A stretch of DNA of 49,347 nucleotides from Clostridia bacterium (GTDB taxonomy: Bacteria; Bacillota; Clostridia; Lachnospirales; Lachnospiraceae), in contig CAJTDE010000033.1 of assembly GCA_910574835.1 (NCBI GenBank), forward strand, positions 1-49,347, written 5' to 3'. Below, in pieces: positions 9,205 through 17,292 of this stretch. Within the stretch, counting starts at the first letter, position 1. The number at the start of each line of letters is the position of its first letter. Under the pieces are notes generated by a model. It worked only from the letters and a program-made list of their open reading frames with translations. It was not told the DNA's origin and searched no databases. The translations under genes were made by a program, and so were the position numbers.

Positions 9205-10774
9205 AGAATATATATCCCAACTAAAAGAAAAAGACGAACTTGATATATTAATAAGTCAAATATTTGTACAAAAAGGATATATTGCGGATAACCAACCTAA
9301 AACAGGAAATAGGCAATATGGGGTAGATATACAGTTACATAACGATGATGAACTTCTAATGTTTGTAGTAAAGCAGGGGAATATAGATAGGGAGATTTGG
9401 GATGGAGGCATTAATGCTGTTCGTCAAAGCTTGGATGAGATAAAAGATGTTACTATAAAAAATTTGACTACTGAAGAAAAGAAAAAATTAATTAAGATCA
9501 TAGTAGCTACAAATGGACAAAAGGAAGAATCTATTAAATTTAATTGGAATAATTATGTCGATAATAATCGTTTATGGAATGAGATTCCAATAATAATTGA
9601 ATTTATGGGAATTGATGATATTGTTAAAGAAATATTAGACAATTTTTTTAATGAGTATCTGTTTGATTCATCGCTTCATAGTGCGATGAGGAAAGCACTT
9701 TATTTTATTGGAGAGGGTGAATATAAACGAGAATATTATGAAAAAATTGTTGATTCTCTAATTGCAAATTTAAAAGACAATAAGAAGAAAAAGTTTGACA
9801 AAACTTGTGCGACATTGTATTTAGCTAGTCAAATGATTTGCCAGTATGCACATGATAATGGAAATAATAAGATTTCCATTATGGTTTCGGAGTATGTTGT
9901 TATAAAGTATTGGAAATATTTAGCACAAAATAATATGTTAGGAAAGCAGCGATATGTTGAATGGTTACTAAAGTTTTGTAAAAGTTATGAAAAATGGAAT
10001 GATATTTATGTAGAAAAAATTAGAAAGATAGTAGATAAAGAAGTCATATTACCAAATTATAACGTAATAGAAAACCGAGTATTATTATATGAAATATTGG
10101 GATATATAGCATCTTATGGGAATTATCTTATGGGTGTTAAGTCTCAAAAAGCGAAGTTGGTTTTGGATATGATAATTGGTATAATAAATGAATATCCCTA
10201 TTTTGAATACGCTCCATATGATTCAAGTATTGGAATAGTTATAATGGTTTGTAAAATTATGCATTTTTATAATTACGTAGATGGGATTGAAACATTAATG
10301 ACGAACCAAGCATATAGTTTAGTAGAGCATTATAAGTCACAAAGCAAATTTCCGGCACAAACGGACTCCTTTGAAGAAGCGGTAAAGATAGAAGAAAGTG
10401 GTGAAAAGGTAAATTATGAAGTTTCTGCTTTTTGGGGATATTATCTTTTGCTGATAGAGCAAATGAGTTCTAAGGAATTATATGAGTCGATAAAAGAATT
10501 TTTAAAAGTTGATCTTAAGAATGTTTCAAAATGTGTATGGTTTCTGAAAAAAGAGGAGGAGTTTCTTTTTTATGAACCTTTTGCAATGAATATGGCGGGC
10601 GAAGGAATAGAAATTACTATTGAGAAAACCTTTGAAGAGTTTTCTGCTAAAGTGCAATTTATAATGAAACAGTATGAAAAAGATATATTTTCATTTGACG
10701 AATATTCATTTAAAAGCCTAGAAGTAATAATTTGTCATTACTTTGGTTATATTCCAAGAGTAAAGTTTGAATAG
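9188..10774 (+). CDS. Uncharacterised protein with nuclease-like N-terminus, second gene of the pair
   Basis: A 528-aa protein, not recognised by name. The N-terminal 150 residues resemble a restriction-endonuclease-like fold: a helix around DELDILISQIF, then GYIADNQPKTGN, QYGVDIQ (D47) and MFVVKQGNID (K62). The usual Glu/Gln two residues before the Lys is Val60, so activity is uncertain. Residues about 160-528 are helical with no motif I can name. ATG 9188 lies within the end of the previous gene (17-nt overlap), implying obligate co-expression; the following AlbA_2-like gene starts 34 nt downstream. The arrangement of a helical scaffold plus a nuclease-like partner is typical of defence systems, but the function is inferred. 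Confidence 0.8.
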   Translation: MRLIVKEYISQLKEKDELDILISQIFVQKGYIADNQPKTGNRQYGVDIQLHNDDELLMFVVKQGNIDREIWDGGINAVRQSLDEIKDVTIKNLTTEEKKKLIKIIVATNGQKEESIKFNWNNYVDNNRLWNEIPIIIEFMGIDDIVKEILDNFFNEYLFDSSLHSAMRKALYFIGEGEYKREYYEKIVDSLIANLKDNKKKKFDKTCATLYLASQMICQYAHDNGNNKISIMVSEYVVIKYWKYLAQNNMLGKQRYVEWLLKFCKSYEKWNDIYVEKIRKIVDKEVILPNYNVIENRVLLYEILGYIASYGNYLMGVKSQKAKLVLDMIIGIINEYPYFEYAPYDSSIGIVIMVCKIMHFYNYVDGIETLMTNQAYSLVEHYKSQSKFPAQTDSFEEAVKIEESGEKVNYEVSAFWGYYLLLIEQMSSKELYESIKEFLKVDLKNVSKCVWFLKKEEEFLFYEPFAMNMAGEGIEITIEKTFEEFSAKVQFIMKQYEKDIFSFDEYSFKSLEVIICHYFGYIPRVKFE

Positions 10775-10808
10775 AAAAAAGATTAAAAACATATTAAGGT
10801 GGTGTGTT

Positions 10809-12521
10809 ATGCCATATTTTGAATATAGTAAGTCTGTAAAGAATATTGAATATTTTGAAATTCTTGAAATGCTCATGGAACGTTGGGAATATGAGATTGT
10901 TGAATTTAAGGAAGCCAAAGGAGGATATGATACAGATAAAATCGGAAGATATTTTTCTGCCATAAGTAATGAAGCAAATCTGCGTCAGCAGCAATATGGA
11001 TGGCTTATTTTTGGAGTTGGTGAGCAGAATAAGACAAAACAGATAGTCGGAACCTCATTTAAAAAGGGTGATAAAAGTTTACTTGAGCGTTTCAAATATG
11101 AGATTTCCAGAGATACTGCCAATGGAATGACATTTTATGATATTATCGAAATATTTCCGATTGTGAATGGCAAAGAATACCGAGTGCTTATGTTTAAAAT
11201 TCCTGCGGCAGCGACGGGCATTCCAACAGACTGGAAAACGAATTACTATGAACGGGCAGGGGAAAGCCTTGTTGCATTGAAACAGTATAAGATAGACGCG
11301 ATTCGTTCACAGGAACGTAAAGATTGGTCAAAACAGGTGTTAGAAAAGGCAACAATAGAGCATTTGGATAAGACTGCAATAGATTTGGCAAGAGAAAAAT
11401 ATAAAGAAAAAATGAATCAAGAGCATATTTCAGCAGAAGTGGATGCTATGAGTGATGAGCAGTTTCTTACAAAGATTAAGCTCATGATAGATGGTAAAAT
11501 TACACAGGCAGGAATGCTCTTGTTGGGAAATTCTGATTTTGATTATATGTTTCAGACAGCACCGAGTATTATGTGGAGACTGTATGGTGCAGATGGAATG
11601 GATAAAGATTATGCAATTTTTAAGATTCCATTTATCAATGTAGTGGATAAGGTGTTTGCGAAAGTACGAAATCTGACTTATCGTTATATGCCTAATCAGT
11701 TGACACTGTTTCCGATGGAAACAGAGCAATATAATAGTTGGCTAATTCGAGAGCTGCTTAATAACTGTATCGCTCATACGAATTATCAGTTAGGCGGAAG
11801 GATTTATGTGAATGAATTTGAAGACAAAATTAAATTTACGAATCCGGGGGACTTTATTCCACAGAAAATAGAAAATGTGTTGGAAGTAAGCTACAGTCCA
11901 CCATTTTATAGGAATAAACTTTTAGCGGATTCTATGATGGCATTTCATATGATTGATACTGCAACGTTGGGAATCCGCCGCGCGTATAATATTCAAAAGG
12001 CGAAATATTTTCCACTGCCGGACTACAATGTATCTTCGGGGGCACAAGTTGAAGTGACGGTATATGGTAAAACCTTGAATGATAATTATATGCATATATT
12101 GTATGACCATCAGGATTTAGATTTACAGACAGTGTTCTTACTTGATAGGGTTCAAAAAGGTTTAGTGATAGAAAAAGAGGATGTAGACAGATTGCGGGCA
12201 TTGAAGCTGGTAGAAGGTAGGATAACAAGTTTATATTTATCGGCATCGGCAGCTAAAAGCATTGATGAGAGTACAAACTATATTAAAAATAAGGGATTTG
12301 ATGACAAGTATTATAAGGATTTGATTGTTGAATATCTGAAACAGTATAAAAAAGCCAAAAAGAAAGATATTCGGGAATTGTTATGGGATAAGTTGCCAAA
12401 TGTTTTGAGTGATACTCAAAAAGAAAATAAGATTCATAATTTGCTTGCTTCATTGAAAAAGCAAGGAATTATTGGTAAGGATTCCGAAAATCAGCAACAA
12501 TCTAATTGGGTATTAAGGTAA
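10809..12521 (+). CDS. Schlafen/AlbA_2-domain ATP-binding protein (HATPase_c_4), island 1
   Basis: The N-terminal AlbA_2 (Schlafen-like) domain covers EYEIVEFKEAKGG through the GWLIFGVGE segment, a fold seen in nucleic-acid-binding proteins. A GHKL-type ATPase region follows, with RELLNNCIAHTNY as the N-box-like motif and FTNPGDFIP after it. The C-terminus (about residues 470-570) looks like a winged helix. AAGGTGG at 10796-10802 and 7-nt spacing favour ATG 10809, 14 codons inside the longest frame. It is the last gene of the hsd operon. Proteins of this type are often called putative transcriptional regulators, and relatives occur in defence islands; the role here is unproven. A second member lies at 17293-18942 in the same position relative to a tuf fragment. 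Confidence 0.85.
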   Translation: MPYFEYSKSVKNIEYFEILEMLMERWEYEIVEFKEAKGGYDTDKIGRYFSAISNEANLRQQQYGWLIFGVGEQNKTKQIVGTSFKKGDKSLLERFKYEISRDTANGMTFYDIIEIFPIVNGKEYRVLMFKIPAAATGIPTDWKTNYYERAGESLVALKQYKIDAIRSQERKDWSKQVLEKATIEHLDKTAIDLAREKYKEKMNQEHISAEVDAMSDEQFLTKIKLMIDGKITQAGMLLLGNSDFDYMFQTAPSIMWRLYGADGMDKDYAIFKIPFINVVDKVFAKVRNLTYRYMPNQLTLFPMETEQYNSWLIRELLNNCIAHTNYQLGGRIYVNEFEDKIKFTNPGDFIPQKIENVLEVSYSPPFYRNKLLADSMMAFHMIDTATLGIRRAYNIQKAKYFPLPDYNVSSGAQVEVTVYGKTLNDNYMHILYDHQDLDLQTVFLLDRVQKGLVIEKEDVDRLRALKLVEGRITSLYLSASAAKSIDESTNYIKNKGFDDKYYKDLIVEYLKQYKKAKKKDIRELLWDKLPNVLSDTQKENKIHNLLASLKKQGIIGKDSENQQQSNWVLR

Positions 12522-12540
12522 TGTCTTGGGTTGAGTATGG

Positions 12541-12786
12541 TTTACTCAAGATTTTACCCAAGGTTATTCAAGATTTAAACAATTAAAATTGTTGAAAGAA
12601 ACAATCATAGGGTAGCGGGAATAGGTAATACGGAATCGTTATATGAAGTCCGCGTGTAAATCGCCAGCCAATGGCTGGCAATTTAAAGACGAATGATGAA
12701 GATAAATTAACCCAAGCGGTATCCAAGGTTTACCCAAGACTTACTCAAGGTTTATCCAAGCTCGTGCTTCTAAAATGCTTCTAAAA
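12541..12786 (+). repeat. Degenerate 11-bp direct repeats downstream of the AlbA_2 gene
   Basis: Between the AlbA_2 stop and the tuf fragment are two clusters of a TTTAYYCAAGR unit: about three copies at 12541-12575 and five at exact 11-nt spacing at 12707-12761. They are followed by two perfect copies of an unrelated 11-mer, TGCTTCTAAAA (12765-12786). A perfect hairpin (GCCAGCC 12663-12669, GGCTGGC 12673-12679) lies between the clusters. No gene is seen in 12522-12886. The repeats could bind a protein or be decayed repetitive coding sequence. Confidence 0.7.
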
Positions 12787-12886
12787 TTTTTAATAATCAG
12801 AAAAATCAGATGATATTTGGGATAATATAGATAAAAAAATCCCCATTTTATCATGGTTTGCGATACAGACAAACGTACCGTAGCAA

Positions 12887-12940
12887 CGTGAGGGTGGTCG
12901 TACAGTAGGTTCTGGTCGTGTGGCTACGATTATTGAGTAA
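12887..12940 (+). pseudogene. tuf: 3' end of tuf (EF-Tu last 17 codons), copy 1
   Basis: The frame reads REGGRTVGSGRVATIIE and stop, which is the conserved C-terminus of elongation factor Tu. Nothing upstream of the CGT at 12887 matches EF-Tu, so only the tail is present. The same tail begins at the same codon at 19141. This is interpreted as an attachment-site copy left by an element that targets the 3' end of tuf. Confidence 0.85.
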
Positions 12941-12963
12941 TCAGTAAAAAGCTGGATTTTATA

Positions 12964-12994
12964 GGGCTTTCCGAGAAATCGGGAAGCCCTTTTT
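12964..12994 (+). terminator. Rho-independent terminator of tuf, copy 1
   Basis: An 11-bp stem (GGGCTTTCCGA with TCGGGAAGCCC, one mismatch), a GAAA loop and a following run of T. It sits 23 nt after the tuf stop as in a native tuf transcript, and now also ends transcription of the upstream island. Confidence 0.8.
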
Positions 12995-13050
12995 GAAACT
13001 TTGCAAGAACAAAAAAGTGTAAAGCGGTGCCAAAACGGTGCCATAAAAAG

Positions 13051-13096
13051 AACTCCGATGAAAATGGTGCCAAGTTTCATCGGAGTTTGTCTTTTT
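13051..13096. terminator. Bidirectional hairpin terminator
   Basis: A perfect 13-bp stem (AACTCCGATGAAA 13051-13063, TTTCATCGGAGTT 13075-13087) ends with a T-rich tract on the + strand and has a T-run (complement of the A-run at 13046-13049) on the - strand. It lies at the left end of island 2, directly after the tuf repeat and after the stop of the small - strand frame. Confidence 0.6.
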
Positions 13097-13241
13097 ACCA
13101 ACCTTTTATTTGCTTTACCTGTTCTGCTCGCTCTTTGTCTTTGTGGTACTGCAACTTGAACTGTATCGTTTCCACTACTTCCTTTCTTGCTTCATCGTCT
13201 AGCTGATAAAATGAAGTCAACAGGTTATCCACATCGGGCAT
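13095..13241 (-). CDS. Small 48-aa frame, possible C-terminal remnant
   Basis: A 48-codon frame (MPDVDNLLTS... to KQIKGW) that reads like a helical C-terminal tail, with LLTSFYQLDDEARKEVVE resembling the end of XRE-type regulators. No clear Shine-Dalgarno is seen. Its upstream extension is closed by a stop at about 13275, and the + strand gene starting at 13274 covers that area. It is either a genuine small gene or the tail of a regulator lost when the island formed. It ends at the strong hairpin 13051-13087. Confidence 0.3.
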   Translation of the reverse strand: MPDVDNLLTSFYQLDDEARKEVVETIQFKLQYHKDKERAEQVKQIKGW

Positions 13242-13273
13242 ACTATTCACAAAATATCGGGAGGCTTGCTGCT

Positions 13274-13522
13274 ATGGAAGAAGAAATTTTATTTGAAAGG
13301 CTGGCCCGTGAAAGGAATATCACGGTGGAGGAAATGCAGGCGATTATCTCGGCCCGCATTGAGGCCGGAATGAATGACCCTGACCCGGAGAAGCGGGCAC
13401 AATGGGAAAGGATACCTTGCGCCGGGAAGATACCCGCGCCGGAGGAGTGGCTCCGGTATGCGGTAGAGCGAATCGAGGTCGAAGGGCGCAGCGATCTGCT
13501 GCGCTGGTATCCGAACTTTTAG
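13274..13522 (+). CDS. Small Spo0A C-terminal-like protein of mobile elements
   Basis: An 82-aa acidic protein. The run MEEEILFERLARERNITVEEM followed by NDPDPEKRAQWERIP and PAPEEWLRYAVERI recalls the short proteins in Clostridial conjugative elements that are annotated as Spo0A_C (sporulation initiation factor C-terminal) like. GGGAGG at 13259-13264 places the start at ATG 13274; the longer upstream frame has no binding site. Its codons are visibly more GC-rich than the neighbouring island genes, suggesting a different source. A terminator follows at 13573-13616. The function is unknown. Confidence 0.6.
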   Translation: MEEEILFERLARERNITVEEMQAIISARIEAGMNDPDPEKRAQWERIPCAGKIPAPEEWLRYAVERIEVEGRSDLLRWYPNF

Positions 13523-13572
13523 GGGTGTGCATTTTTAAGGCACAGGCTCCGGCCCATAAAGAGAAAATATGA

Positions 13573-13620
13573 AAACAGCGGATTTGCACACCCTATCATG
13601 TGCCTTTCCGCTGTTTTTTC
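13573..13620 (+). terminator. Rho-independent terminator after the Spo0A_C-like gene
   Basis: A 10-bp stem (AAACAGCGGA 13573-13582, TCCGCTGTTT 13607-13616) followed by a T-rich run, about 50 nt after the stop codon. Confidence 0.6.
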
Positions 13621-13656
13621 TTTCCGTTTTGATTGTATTAAAGTTTGTCCCTTGAT

Positions 13657-13731
13657 ATGGGTTGGGTCCAGAAAATGAACAACATTCAGGCGAGGGCGGA
13701 GGAGATTGTGAGGGAAGAGATTATATATTGA
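13657..13731 (+). pseudogene. C-terminal scrap of a TnpV-like gene
   Basis: The frame encodes GWVQKMNNIQARAEEIVREEIIY and stop, matching the tail of the TnpV-like remnant at 100-432 (MNSIRARAEEIVREEIIY) at both protein and nucleotide level. Nothing upstream continues the homology. It is a 3' remnant of a second transposon copy. The rest of 13732-14001 holds no gene that I can support beyond a possible TACAAT -10 at 13929-13934. Confidence 0.7.
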
Positions 13732-14001
13732 CTATAATTTTGAAAGAACGTGGCGGAGGTCATGCTCTTTTGCTATAAGAAAAATGTTGCTTTTGGGGTT
13801 GTTTGATATAGCAATATTTTTACTATATGAAAAACCGACATAGAGCTAGATAAATATGGATTTCATGAAAAATTGAAGAAATCTTCAAGAACTTGTATGT
13901 TTTTGTTTTGTTGTTGAAGGATTTGTGGTACAATTTAGCATAGTAGACTATTGGACGCTGAACTGTATCCAGTTGCAAAATATAAATTGAAGGAAATTCC
14001 A

Positions 14002-14562
14002 ATGATAAGTAAAGAAATCAGCATAAAAATCGGCAAAGCAATAAAAGAAATATGGGTGAAGAACATACCAAAAGATTTTAATGAAGGGTATATTATCAAT
14101 GAAGACTGTTTGAAAATGGCACTCTGTTATCACTTGCGGAGAAAGCTGTCAGCAATTCTAAAGGAAAATGATTTAAGAATATATACAGAGAAATACTTTC
14201 CCGGTATAAAAAAGAAACCAGACATAATCATTGCACAGCTAAGAGATGAGTATGAAGAAAAAAGTCTGTACGCTTCCATCCGGGAAGAAGATGTTGTTGC
14301 ATTATTTGAATTGAAGTTTACAAGTGAAACGGCACAGAGTACAGCGGATTGGATGAAAGATGATTTGAAAAAGCTAAAGTATTATGTACAGAAAAGTAAG
14401 TTTCAGTGTCCTTTGTATTTTGCAGTGATTTATGAAGTGGAGTGCTGGTGGTTACACTGGTTGGATAAACGAAGTACAAATAATTGGGCATCGGGCAGAG
14501 TAACGGAATTGGATGCCGGGTGGATTGATGGAATAATGAATTATGAAGTCCATTCATATTAA
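14002..14562 (+). CDS. PD-(D/E)XK nuclease-like protein
   Basis: A 186-aa protein. KKPDIIIAQL followed by VVALFELKFTSE fits the PD-(D/E)XK nuclease core (Asp in PDII, Glu and Lys in FELKF). The N-terminal helix and CYHLRRKLSAILKENDLRIYTE also fit the fold. GAAGGAA just upstream favours ATG 14002; a TTG at 13951 opens a longer frame without a binding site. It precedes an XRE regulator and a brxA fragment, so it may be a leftover of a defence cluster or a stand-alone effector. The family is not named with certainty; an inactive nuclease fold used for binding is the main alternative. Confidence 0.7.
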   Translation: MISKEISIKIGKAIKEIWVKNIPKDFNEGYIINEDCLKMALCYHLRRKLSAILKENDLRIYTEKYFPGIKKKPDIIIAQLRDEYEEKSLYASIREEDVVALFELKFTSETAQSTADWMKDDLKKLKYYVQKSKFQCPLYFAVIYEVECWWLHWLDKRSTNNWASGRVTELDAGWIDGIMNYEVHSY

Positions 14563-14612
14563 AAGAACAATGAACATTTACAGATTCACATAGATAATAG
14601 AGGAGAAGAAAA

Positions 14613-14849
14613 GTGGACGTTTGTTATAACAAATTATTTAAACTGCTGATTGATAAAGGAATGAAAAAAACAGAGTTTCGTAAGTTGGTTGGTATCAGTG
14701 AAGGAACTCTTGCAAAGCTGTCATATAATAAAAATGTATCAATGGATGTCATAGTGAAAATTTGCAGAAAATTGAATTGTACTGTTGATGAAATACTGGA
14801 CGTATTACCGAGTCCGGTTAATGGGACAGATAAAAGTATAGGATCATAA
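14613..14849 (+). CDS. XRE/Cro-CI-type transcriptional regulator
   Basis: A 78-aa single-domain helix-turn-helix protein: NKLFKLLIDKGMKKTEFRK, then LVGISEGTLAKLSYNKNVS as the recognition unit and IVKICRKLNCTVDEILDV as the closing helices (HTH_26 type). It starts at GTG 14613 after AGAGGAGAAG. Its stop overlaps the following ATG region by one base. It directly precedes the brxA fragment; a small regulator ahead of brxA is a known BREX arrangement, so it may once have controlled that system. Confidence 0.8.
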   Translation: MDVCYNKLFKLLIDKGMKKTEFRKLVGISEGTLAKLSYNKNVSMDVIVKICRKLNCTVDEILDVLPSPVNGTDKSIGS

Positions 14850-14869
14850 TGGAAAGGTGTATATGCACA

Positions 14870-15109
14870 ATGGAAAGAAAGGCGTATAGTGCTGGAGCTA
14901 TAAAGCATTCTTTTTGGTTTATGGAATTTCGGAATGAGGTTAAGTTACGTTCTGAAGGAAAGACCTTTGAAGAAATCAGAGAGTTATGCAAAACCGAAAA
15001 CATATTTGCATCAGTTACACTGGAAAGAGCATTACTAACATACAATGCTGTTACGGCAAGAATTAAGGCATTAGGCGATAGTTTTTACCCAGTTTTTATC
15101 TGTGATTGA
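14870..15109 (+). pseudogene. brxA: brxA (DUF1819, BREX) 5' fragment
   Basis: The first 65-70 residues match BrxA/DUF1819: MERKAYSAGAIKHSFWFMEF, then SEGKTFEEIRELCKTENIF and TLERALLTYNAVTARIKAL. BrxA is normally about 200 aa, but here the frame ends after 79 codons, with the last few residues (YPVFICD) out of character. The break lies near 15085-15095, where a different gene's 3' end begins in another frame. ATG 14870 is preferred over 14849 because the protein family starts at this Met. No other BREX gene (brxB, brxC, pglX, pglZ, brxL) is present, so this is a relic. Confidence 0.7.
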
Positions 15110-15425
15110 TAGATTTGATATGAAATTTGATTCTTCAGCAAGTGATAATATACGTGCAATTTGGTCATATACGTTAGCATTGCTGCAAACATCAGAAAAG
15201 CAAATCGGTAATCATCCTGGAGTCTTAATATTTGATGAGCCAACACAGCATAGTATCGGTGCGGAAGATGCGAATGCATTTTTTAAAAGTATTATTATGC
15301 TAGGGAATAAGTGTCAGGTTATTGTTGGCATTACTGTGAACAATGCTGATATAAAAAATGTAATTTCAAACCTAGAACCGGAGAGGTATAAATATATTCA
15401 TATTGGCGAGAAAGCCTTTGTGTAA
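15093..15425 (+). pseudogene. 3' fragment of an ABC/SMC-like ATPase
   Basis: The frame carries only the C-terminal part of an ATPase: SASDNIRAIWSYTLALL, the Walker B region GVLIFDEPTQHSI and a final beta-hairpin segment ending in HIGEKAFV. The Walker A half is absent. It joins the brxA fragment directly, in a different frame, so an internal deletion probably fused two defence genes. The longest openable frame starts at GTG 15102, with no binding site. Nothing is seen in 15426-15573. Confidence 0.65.
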
Positions 15426-15573
15426 TGCTTGTTTTTGAGATTATCCAAAGGAAAATTTATTAATGGGGCTGCTAGGATTGCTGTATATGTATGAATATAT
15501 TGAGATAATGTCAAAATAGAATTGAGGATGTTGTACTTGGAAATGTAGATATATACGGAAAGGATGACTTTAT

Positions 15574-16083
15574 ATGATATCGCCAGATAAAGTGAGAGCA
15601 GTAGCAAAGAAAAAAGAGAACGAAAATTTTAAGTTTCGCACTTTCTTAAAATGTCATGCAGATGAGAAAGAATTAGACAGGCAATTCCTACACTTACATA
15701 AAGAACTCTTTGCAGACTATGATTGCAGCAAATGCAGAAACTGCTGTAAGATGTATAAAGGGAGCATTCCGACAGAAGATATTGACAGGGATGCACAATT
15801 TCTAGAAATAACACCTGAACAGTTTATTGATACTTACTTGGAAAAAGAAGAGTATGGCATAAACTATCAGACCAAGCATAAACCCTGTGATTTTTTGCAG
15901 GAGGATGGAAACTGTAAATTGGGAAAATGTAAGCCAGATAGTTGTAAGAAATATCCGTATACTGATCAGCCAGAAAGATTATCAAGTTTGCTGAGTATAT
16001 TGGATACGATAGAAATATGTCCAGTAGCTTTTGAGATTTTTGAAAGATTAAAGGAAGAGTATAGATTTAGATTGCATAGATGA
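15574..16083 (+). CDS. YkgJ-family cysteine-cluster protein
   Basis: A 169-aa protein with the zinc/iron-chelating cysteine pattern: CSKCRNCCKMYKG near residues 50-62, then CDFLQ, CKLGKCKPDSCKKYP at about 107-130 and a final CPVAFE. Eight or more cysteines are conserved in YkgJ/CxxCxxCC proteins, which bind a metal or Fe-S cluster; the substrate is unknown. AAAGGATG about 12 nt before ATG 15574 is a weak binding site. It is followed 26 nt later by the DUF2971 gene, and the two may be co-transcribed. The frame is intact. Confidence 0.75.
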   Translation: MISPDKVRAVAKKKENENFKFRTFLKCHADEKELDRQFLHLHKELFADYDCSKCRNCCKMYKGSIPTEDIDRDAQFLEITPEQFIDTYLEKEEYGINYQTKHKPCDFLQEDGNCKLGKCKPDSCKKYPYTDQPERLSSLLSILDTIEICPVAFEIFERLKEEYRFRLHR

Positions 16084-16109
16084 GACTGTAATGGCAGATA
16101 GGAGGCAAT

Positions 16110-17234
16110 GTGAAAGAAACAAATTTCCTACAGGAAGGATTTCGTAAGCCTGAAATTGAAAGACTAGATCCATATTATTATGTATGTGGAGGAAGATATA
16201 CACATGAAGAACTGGATAAAATGACTTGGGAGGAGTTTGGACTTAGAAGGCACGGAAGTATGCCCTCTAAACTATACAAGTATTATTCAAATAAAGTGAT
16301 TGATGGAATAAATTACTCTAAAGAAGCACTGGAGAATAATACGGTATATTTGCAAGAGATTAAAAAATTTGATGATAATTATGATTGTACGTTGTCAATT
16401 AATATAGAAGAATTTGCAAGACTGCGTATAGCGCATTATGCAAAGATATGTGGAATGGAAATAAATGAGGAATGGAGCTATAACAGATATGTGGTAGAAC
16501 TCTCGGCTTTTTTATATAATAAGATGTGTGGCGGAATAGACTTAGAACAAATATTTGGAATTAAACAACTGTCAACACAGGAAGATTATCGAAGGAATAT
16601 CTTTTGTTTGAATTTAAAAACAGTCTTTTTGAGTTGTGAAGGACAAGATAATATTTAGCAAACTGCTTTTTATAAGGCGATTTCAGATGAATATGCTGAA
16701 ATAACAAAGATGATGAATCGTTTTAGAATAGCATGTTTTACTACATCTCCATATATGATTAACATGTGGTCAAACCAATATGCTGACAATAATCAAGGAT
16801 TTTGCATTGAGTATGAAATGCCTGATTTGACTTGCAGAACGGATAAACTATGTAATAACTTATTTCCAGTCATTTATAGCGATGTAAGAACAGATGTATT
16901 AAGTAGATGTTTGGAGTATAGTGAAAAAGAACTGGACGAAGAGTATTTGTCTGCAATTTATAAGTATGGAGTGCTAGCAAAAAGTAAGTCTATGTGGAAA
17001 CCACAGGATGAGTGGCGTTTGGTATCATGTGACAACTTGCTGGCGGATAATTATAACTGTAAATTTTATCCCATTATTAGAGTATACTTAGGCGTGAATA
17101 TGACAAATAATCAGCGGAGAGAAATTATTGATATATGCAAAAGAAAAGGTGTTCCTTATGTTGGAGTTGTTAGAAATAATGAAAGATATCAGATGATGGA
17201 CTGTGAAAAGATGTGCGAAGAATGTATAAAATAA
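16110..17234 (+). pseudogene. DUF2971 protein interrupted by one in-frame amber codon
   Basis: Two frames (16110-16658 and 16710-17234) are parts of one 374-codon frame split only by TAG at 16656-16658; the intervening codons (QTAFYKAISDEYAE) read on in the same frame. Together they show DUF2971 features: LYKYYSNK near residue 53, FTTSPYMINMWSNQYADNNQGFCIEYE, and KSMWKPQDEWRLVS. The start is GTG 16110 with GGAGG at 16101-16105. DUF2971 proteins are common in defence and mobile regions; their activity is unknown. A recent nonsense mutation or sequencing error is the simplest reading; suppression cannot be excluded. Confidence 0.75.
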
Positions 17235-17292
17235 TTTCTTGGCATATCAAATGTTTCGTAAAAATAAAGTAAAATGATAGGAGGGCATATAT

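Larger units (their letters stand above)
12887..13047 (+). repeat. About 160-bp direct repeat (tuf end plus terminator), copy 1
   Basis: The block carries the tuf tail, stop, a hairpin terminator (stem 12964-12974 with 12979-12989, then a T-run) and a tail with two CGGTGCC words around AAAA, ending at GTGCCATAAA. It is closely matched by 19141-19300, 6,254 bp downstream, in the same orientation. Both sides diverge abruptly outside this block. Confidence 0.85.

Noticed and set aside
7342-10774. Pair as a known Gabija, Septu or Zorya system
   Set aside because: No Walker A, HNH or MotAB-like motifs are visible in either protein, so no known system name is justified.
12541-12761. CRISPR-like array
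   Set aside because: Units are 11 bp and contiguous, with no unique spacers of 30-40 bp and no cas genes.
12887-12940. Independent small protein gene
   Set aside because: The 17 codons are the EF-Tu C-terminus with no start codon or binding site.
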